Position numbers and translations under genes: made by a program. From the NCBI GenBank assembly GCA_030615865.1, contig JAUWYK010000039.1, forward strand, positions 1-17,934: a stretch of 17,934 nucleotides of DNA, given 5' to 3'. Of this stretch, positions 14,733 through 17,934 are shown one piece after another (position 1 is the first letter of the stretch; each line of letters opens with the position of its first letter). The stretch is from Dehalococcoidia bacterium (GTDB lineage Bacteria > Chloroflexota > Dehalococcoidia > Dehalococcoidales > JAUWYK01). The notes beneath the pieces are model-generated. The model had not been told where the DNA came from. It saw nothing but the letters and a program-made list of their open reading frames with translations, and did not search any database.

Positions 14733-15672
14733 GAAAACTGTGCCTAAACGTAAGTTATCGCAAATCCCGTTAAACTCATTGATGGTATTTCATGAGGTAG
14801 CGGGAAGAAAAAGCTTTTCCCAGGCGGGGAAAGCCCTTTCTATTTCTCAGCCTGCTGTAACCAAACATGTTAAGAATTTAGAGCTAAAGATGGGAATAAG
14901 CCTTATTAGTCGGGATCAAAGAGACTTTGCTCTCACTGACGCTGGCAGAACTCTGTTTAAAATCACGAAAAAGGTCTCACCTCGACTCATGGAGGTGGAG
15001 GAATTATCGAGAGAGCTTCAACGAGAACACGCTGGCGAGTTAAAGATTGGAGTAACTGAAGCTTATTCGAGGTGCCTGTTTCCAGATTTACTCTCAGATT
15101 TCAAAGTGGCTTACCCGTCTATCAAAATCACCCTTAATCTAGGAACCTCTGAGGAGATTGAGAAGAGTCTGCTCACATATAAGAGCGATTTGGGCTTAGT
15201 AGGCATTGCAAAGGCACGCCCAAAATTTGAGTGTGTACCCTTATTGAGAGAAGACCTAGTGCTTATTACTCATCCTTCCCATCCTCTGGCAAACAATGAA
15301 GTCGTCTCATTGAAAGAGACTACGGGTTTCCCATTCATTATTCGAGACAAGGGCTCGATCGCGAGAAAGATTGTCCTCGAAGCCTTCGACAGTTTAGGAG
15401 TTTACCCCGACACATTGATGGAAGCTGCAAGCTCAGAATTTATCAAGGAGTGGGTTGCCAGAGGTAAAACTATCTCTATTGTAGCCCGAACTACAGTCCT
15501 TGAGGAAGAGAGGACTGGGTTAATCAAAACCAGTCCATTGTTGGGGGATCTTCATATAGATGTAGCCTTCGTGTATTTGAAAAAGAGAAAATCTGAACCT
15601 GGAATCAAAATAATTAAGACCTTTATTAATTATACTAAAAACTGGGTAGCTCAAAATAAATTTGGGTCGTAG
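14731..15672 (+). CDS. LysR-family transcriptional regulator
   Basis: The 313-residue protein has a LysR winged helix-turn-helix at about residues 12-73 (MVFHEVAGRKSFSQAGKAL, then SISQPAVTKHVKNLELKMG, then LTDAGRTLF). The type 2 periplasmic-binding-like effector domain spans about 103-305. It is the only gene of its strand in this part and stands back to back with the ubiX-led operon, the usual arrangement for LysR regulators that activate the neighbouring genes and repress themselves. The ligand is likely phenol, 4-hydroxybenzoate or another aromatic of the pathway (inference). The ATG has no room for a normal leader from the predicted promoter. The downstream Met18 is a poorer start because it would cut into the first helix. 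Confidence 0.9.
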   Translation: MKTVPKRKLSQIPLNSLMVFHEVAGRKSFSQAGKALSISQPAVTKHVKNLELKMGISLISRDQRDFALTDAGRTLFKITKKVSPRLMEVEELSRELQREHAGELKIGVTEAYSRCLFPDLLSDFKVAYPSIKITLNLGTSEEIEKSLLTYKSDLGLVGIAKARPKFECVPLLREDLVLITHPSHPLANNEVVSLKETTGFPFIIRDKGSIARKIVLEAFDSLGVYPDTLMEAASSEFIKEWVARGKTISIVARTTVLEEERTGLIKTSPLLGDLHIDVAFVYLKKRKSEPGIKIIKTFINYTKNWVAQNKFGS

Positions 15673-15753
15673 CAAAGCTTTTTGGAAACACCTTAGTGTT
15701 CAGTATTACACTTTTCAAGCGATTGTTGCTTAGCAGTTTATCATGATTTGCGT

Positions 15754-16521
15754 TCAAGTCGTGTATGGAAAGATAATGCTACGCCAGTACTCTGGAGGCA
15801 ATGGTGCCCCATACTTCAGGCAAGCTAATACAAGTATTGATTGAGGAATGTTTGCGGGTAATTGCCACGGATATTGAGTCCTTACTTGCGTAATGAAGTC
15901 TTGAATCTTATCAGCCAATTTGGGTTGCTTATCACTCAAATCGCTGAAGTTGTGGGTGGTGATGCCAATACCATCGTACACGCTCTCTTTCAATATCCGG
16001 CTAGACCAATCTTGAGGCGGCACCCAGCTCATCAAATCAAGAGGATAGTCAGCTATCTTCTTGCCGTCATCCCCGATCCCACAAACGACTCTGCGATAGA
16101 AGCGTTCTAATAGTTCATCCCTGTCTTTTTCATTCAGGCAAAAGCAAATCTCCATGAGCATCAACACAAGATACGAGCTAGAGTCCGTGTACTCTGGTGG
16201 CCGGTTTGAGGTAGCTATGTATTCTGCAACTAGTTCAATTCGGTTTCGAGACTCTATAAATGGCACTCCGCCAAATTTGCGCGCACGCCTTATTGTGAGC
16301 CGTGATTCGAGTTCAGAAAGCCACTTGTAAATATGTTTTGGTTGACCTGATTGCATTAACAAGAACCAGATCAAGAAGAGGTCTACATGATTCAGGTCGA
16401 TAAGGGGGCGGAATATCGCCGGGTTTGTCGAAAGGCACGCTTCTGCCTTAGCAAATACGCTGTTAAACCAATGTAAAATAATAAAGGAATCAATACAAAA
16501 GTTAAGCAAACTGTTAAGCAA
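15754..16521 (-). CDS. unrecognised protein, probably the C-terminal remnant of a larger gene
   Basis: I do not recognise this 255-residue frame. It opens with a TTG lacking a ribosome-binding site, and an in-frame stop stands at 16567-16569, inside the sequence just beyond the 3' end of the tRNA gene. The first about 55 residues are hydrophobic and Phe-rich; after that the protein looks like a real soluble helical protein (SELESRLTIRRARKFGG, then a Trp- and Pro-rich DLMSWVPPQDW, and an end LPPEYWRSIIFPYTT). An internal Met near residue 56 (MQSGQPKHIYKWL) would give about 200 residues. The abrupt start next to a tRNA 3' end suggests that the upstream part was lost when DNA was inserted or deleted there. 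No function is proposed. Confidence 0.45.
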   Translation of the reverse strand: MLNSLLNFCIDSFIILHWFNSVFAKAEACLSTNPAIFRPLIDLNHVDLFLIWFLLMQSGQPKHIYKWLSELESRLTIRRARKFGGVPFIESRNRIELVAEYIATSNRPPEYTDSSSYLVLMLMEICFCLNEKDRDELLERFYRRVVCGIGDDGKKIADYPLDLMSWVPPQDWSSRILKESVYDGIGITTHNFSDLSDKQPKLADKIQDFITQVRTQYPWQLPANIPQSILVLACLKYGAPLPPEYWRSIIFPYTT

Positions 16522-16575
16522 AACGGAAAAGTAAAAGGAGGGAGAATAAAAAATGGGTCGAATTAGCTACGAAAT

Positions 16576-16651
<76 letters not shown>

Positions 16652-16672
16652 GTTTTCTACCTGTTGTCCCCC

Positions 16673-16702
16673 ATTTTACTGCGTGTTGGGGGAATGTGAC
16701 AA
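16673..16702 (-). promoter_or_regulatory. promoter of tRNA-Lys
   Basis: On the minus strand TTGTCA (16702-16697), an 18-nt spacer and TAAAAT (16678-16673) lie about 22 nt before the tRNA 5' end, a fitting place for its promoter. The rest of the 16652-16808 gap holds nothing else I can recognise. Confidence 0.55.
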
Positions 16703-16808
16703 GCCAAAACCGCTTCCATTTTAGCCCAGAAGTTGATATTTGTAAATGAGGCACTCTTGCTTTGGGCAAAATAGCTCTTGCCGGCTGGAGGCATAAACCA
16801 AAGCCTGC

Positions 16809-17402
16809 TTATTTCTCTGGCGATACTTTAATGGTCGGTTGATTTGTCACCGGTTTCCAGCTTCCTGTTCCCGGTATTGGCTCCAGTGGCCCTATGTCCT
16901 CTCCTTTATTCTGGTATAAGACCCCGCCGTTATGGTCTAACAACGCCACATAGACACGGTGGGCACCACCATCGTAGCCTTCCATCATCGGCTGGACAAC
17001 CAGATTCTCTCTTTCCCCTCCGGGTATTACCCTATCAATGTTGAACAACCTGGTATCCTCATCAACCCTTATTTTCAGCTGAGCAACCAAAATATCAAAA
17101 TCGCCAAGGTTATAAATTTCTAGTGCCACATCCTCCAAGGTATAGCTGTCATTGGGCAGCTCTTTATGCCAATGGAGGTTGCCACTGCTTATCTGTATTG
17201 GTGCCGCTGATATACTAACGCCATAAGTAAATTCAGGCGGCTCTGGTATTACTGGCTCACTGGATGTTTTTTCAGGCATGGAACAACCCGATAACAGAGC
17301 TACTGCCAGTAGTATAAGTAAACCTCCATACAGGAAAGGTAAGCCTTTTCCCAGCGCTGGCTTAAGTACCCCCGAATTGATGGCAGAAGTATTTCGCTTC
17401 AT
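16809..17402 (-). CDS. small lipoprotein, Ig-like beta domain, unknown function
   Basis: The 197-residue protein has a charged N-region, a hydrophobic stretch at about residues 21-37 and a lipobox LLSGC, so Cys40 is the likely lipidated residue. A Pro- and Ser-rich linker (about 41-57) is followed by a beta-rich domain (about 58-165) with DVALEIYNLGDFDILVAQL and a closing RVYVALLDHNGG. This pattern is like CARDB or FxLYD type adhesion or extracellular folds. The N-region before the hydrophobic core is unusually long (20 residues). No partner gene is near: the tRNA is downstream and an oppositely transcribed gene is upstream. It is a surface-exposed protein of unknown role. Confidence 0.7.
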   Translation of the reverse strand: MKRNTSAINSGVLKPALGKGLPFLYGGLLILLAVALLSGCSMPEKTSSEPVIPEPPEFTYGVSISAAPIQISSGNLHWHKELPNDSYTLEDVALEIYNLGDFDILVAQLKIRVDEDTRLFNIDRVIPGGERENLVVQPMMEGYDGGAHRVYVALLDHNGGVLYQNKGEDIGPLEPIPGTGSWKPVTNQPTIKVSPEK

Positions 17403-17498
17403 TTCTTGATTCTGCTTTGCCCCGGTTACCCGATGTCTGACTTCTATTTTAAGGTTACAGAATTAACTGCCCATAGAATTGGCGTTTAAATTTCATTA

Positions 17499-17682
17499 AA
17501 AAATCTGGCAGTGACAGGGGCTTTTGAGGCGGAGGTCAGGATAACCAAGGTTTTAAAAAATACTAAAAATTACCCCCTTTGGGTATTGACAAAGGTGTTT
17601 TTTTATGCTAATATGTTGACAAAAGTGTTTTAAGATGGCAATATCTACTTATATAAATAGGTATGTAGAGAAAAATCTGGCA
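17499..17682. repeat. 12-bp direct repeat AAAAATCTGGCA flanking the tandem promoters
   Basis: AAAAATCTGGCA occurs at 17499-17510 and again at 17671-17682, bracketing the tandem promoter copies. The rest of the 355-bp gap between the divergent genes (17403-17757) shows no coding frame I would support. The repeat may be a binding site, or chance in AT-rich DNA. Confidence 0.3.
17586..17645 (+). promoter_or_regulatory. two tandem 30-bp promoter copies
   Basis: The 30-bp unit 17586-17615 is repeated directly at 17616-17645 with 23 of 30 positions equal. The first 16 bases of the unit differ at one position only. Each copy starts with a perfect TTGACA, and 17 nt later has TAATAT (17609-17614) or CAATAT (17639-17644). 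This gives two promoters pointing at the small gene at 17758, or one promoter with a duplicated operator. Ribbon-helix-helix proteins often bind direct repeats over their own promoter, so self-control is plausible. Confidence 0.55.
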
Positions 17683-17757
17683 ACACACGGCAGGCGAAAT
17701 AGGTGCCTAAAGGTCACGCTATAGCTCATAAGCTAATCTCGTTTCGGAGTTTTAATA
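17646..17757 (+). other. possibly structured mRNA leader of the ribbon-helix-helix gene
   Basis: The about 110-nt leader can form a perfect 5-bp hairpin TAGCT-CATA-AGCTA (17722-17735), a small AGGC/GCCT hairpin (17692-17708), and a hairpin pairing CTC (17738-17740) with the GAG of the GGAG ribosome-binding site (17746-17749). It does not match a riboswitch class I know. The structures are short, so the call is weak. Confidence 0.3.
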
Positions 17758-17910
17758 GTGAAAGCTAAAAGCAAAAAGCGGGTGACAGTGAGTATCTCAA
17801 GGGAAACAAAGGAAGTTTTGGACTCAATTAAGCGTCCCGGTCAGAGTTACGATGGGGTAATCCGAGAGCTAGTCAACTGCTGGAAAAAGAAGGCAGAGGA
17901 GAAAAAGTAA
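17758..17910 (+). CDS. small ribbon-helix-helix-like protein
   Basis: A GTG at 17758 with GGAG 8 nt before it opens 50 codons ending at TAA 17908-17910. After a lysine-rich start, residues 9-41 read as a short beta strand VTVSIS, then helix SRETKEVLDSIK, a turn with RPGQSYDG, and helix VIRELVNCW, then a charged KKKAEEKK tail. This is the pattern of ribbon-helix-helix DNA-binding proteins or antitoxin-like regulators of the type VTVSISRET..L..IK..GQSYD.VIREL. A toxin gene, if any, would lie beyond the window end; only 24 bases follow. Two tandem promoters precede it. Confidence 0.7.
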   Translation: MKAKSKKRVTVSISRETKEVLDSIKRPGQSYDGVIRELVNCWKKKAEEKK

Positions 17911-17934
17911 TAGTGAAAAGATAAAACTTAATCA

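Noticed and set aside
15673..15753. Small inverted repeat AACAC-CTTA-GTGTT after lysR as a possible terminator.
   Set aside because: The stem is only 5 bp and AT-rich with no following T-run, so I cannot support a terminator in this convergent gap.

Overview
ORGANISM. The window is bacterial. It has sigma70-like promoters, a lipobox lipoprotein and lipoprotein-type solute receptor, a liv-type ABC importer, and a tRNA gene with an encoded CCA end. The gene content (ATP-dependent phenol phosphorylation, UbiD-type carboxylases, no oxygenases) points to a strict anaerobe that uses aromatic compounds. Frequent TTG and GTG starts with strong Shine-Dalgarno sites and the protein style would suit a Dehalococcoidia-like member of Chloroflexota or a syntrophic or sulfate-reducing lineage; this is inference at low confidence. 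LAYOUT, read in the direction of transcription. A LysR-type regulator (14731-15672, +) is divergent from a very long minus-strand gene run that fills 14612 down to position 2. The run is: ubiX; two phenylphosphate synthase subunits (PpsA with the phospho-histidine domain, PpsB with the ATP-binding domain); a UbiD-type (de)carboxylase; two tandem KdsC/PpcD-like HAD proteins; a second UbiD-type protein; an 85-residue protein that looks like the phenylphosphate carboxylase gamma subunit; a third UbiD-type protein fused at its C-terminus to a CTP-dependent (archaeal-type) riboflavin kinase domain; an FMN-binding split-barrel protein; and a HAD hydrolase. After a 215-bp gap with its own promoter candidate come a branched-chain-type ABC solute receptor and the ATPases LivG and LivF. 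The permeases are not in the window and are expected beyond its left end. HOW IT WORKS. The set matches the phenol-to-4-hydroxybenzoate route known from Thauera aromatica. PpsA/PpsB make phenylphosphate from phenol and ATP; the UbiD pair with the small gamma-like and HAD delta-like subunits carboxylate it para to the oxygen, releasing phosphate. UbiX makes prenylated FMN, the cofactor of UbiD enzymes. The UbiD-riboflavin kinase fusion would supply FMN, the precursor of that cofactor, inside the same operon. This self-contained cofactor supply is the most novel point in the window. The importer probably brings in the aromatic substrate or a related compound. The ubiX-lysR intergenic region has a textbook LysR arrangement: a dyad T-N11-A box centred about -64 from the predicted operon start, a half-site repeat two helical turns away near -38, and overlapping divergent -35 elements. 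RIGHT PART. Beyond lysR lie a probably N-terminally truncated unknown gene just downstream of a tRNA-Lys(CTT) gene, a small lipoprotein gene, and a 355-bp intergenic region with two tandem near-identical promoter copies driving a 50-residue ribbon-helix-helix-like protein at the window end.
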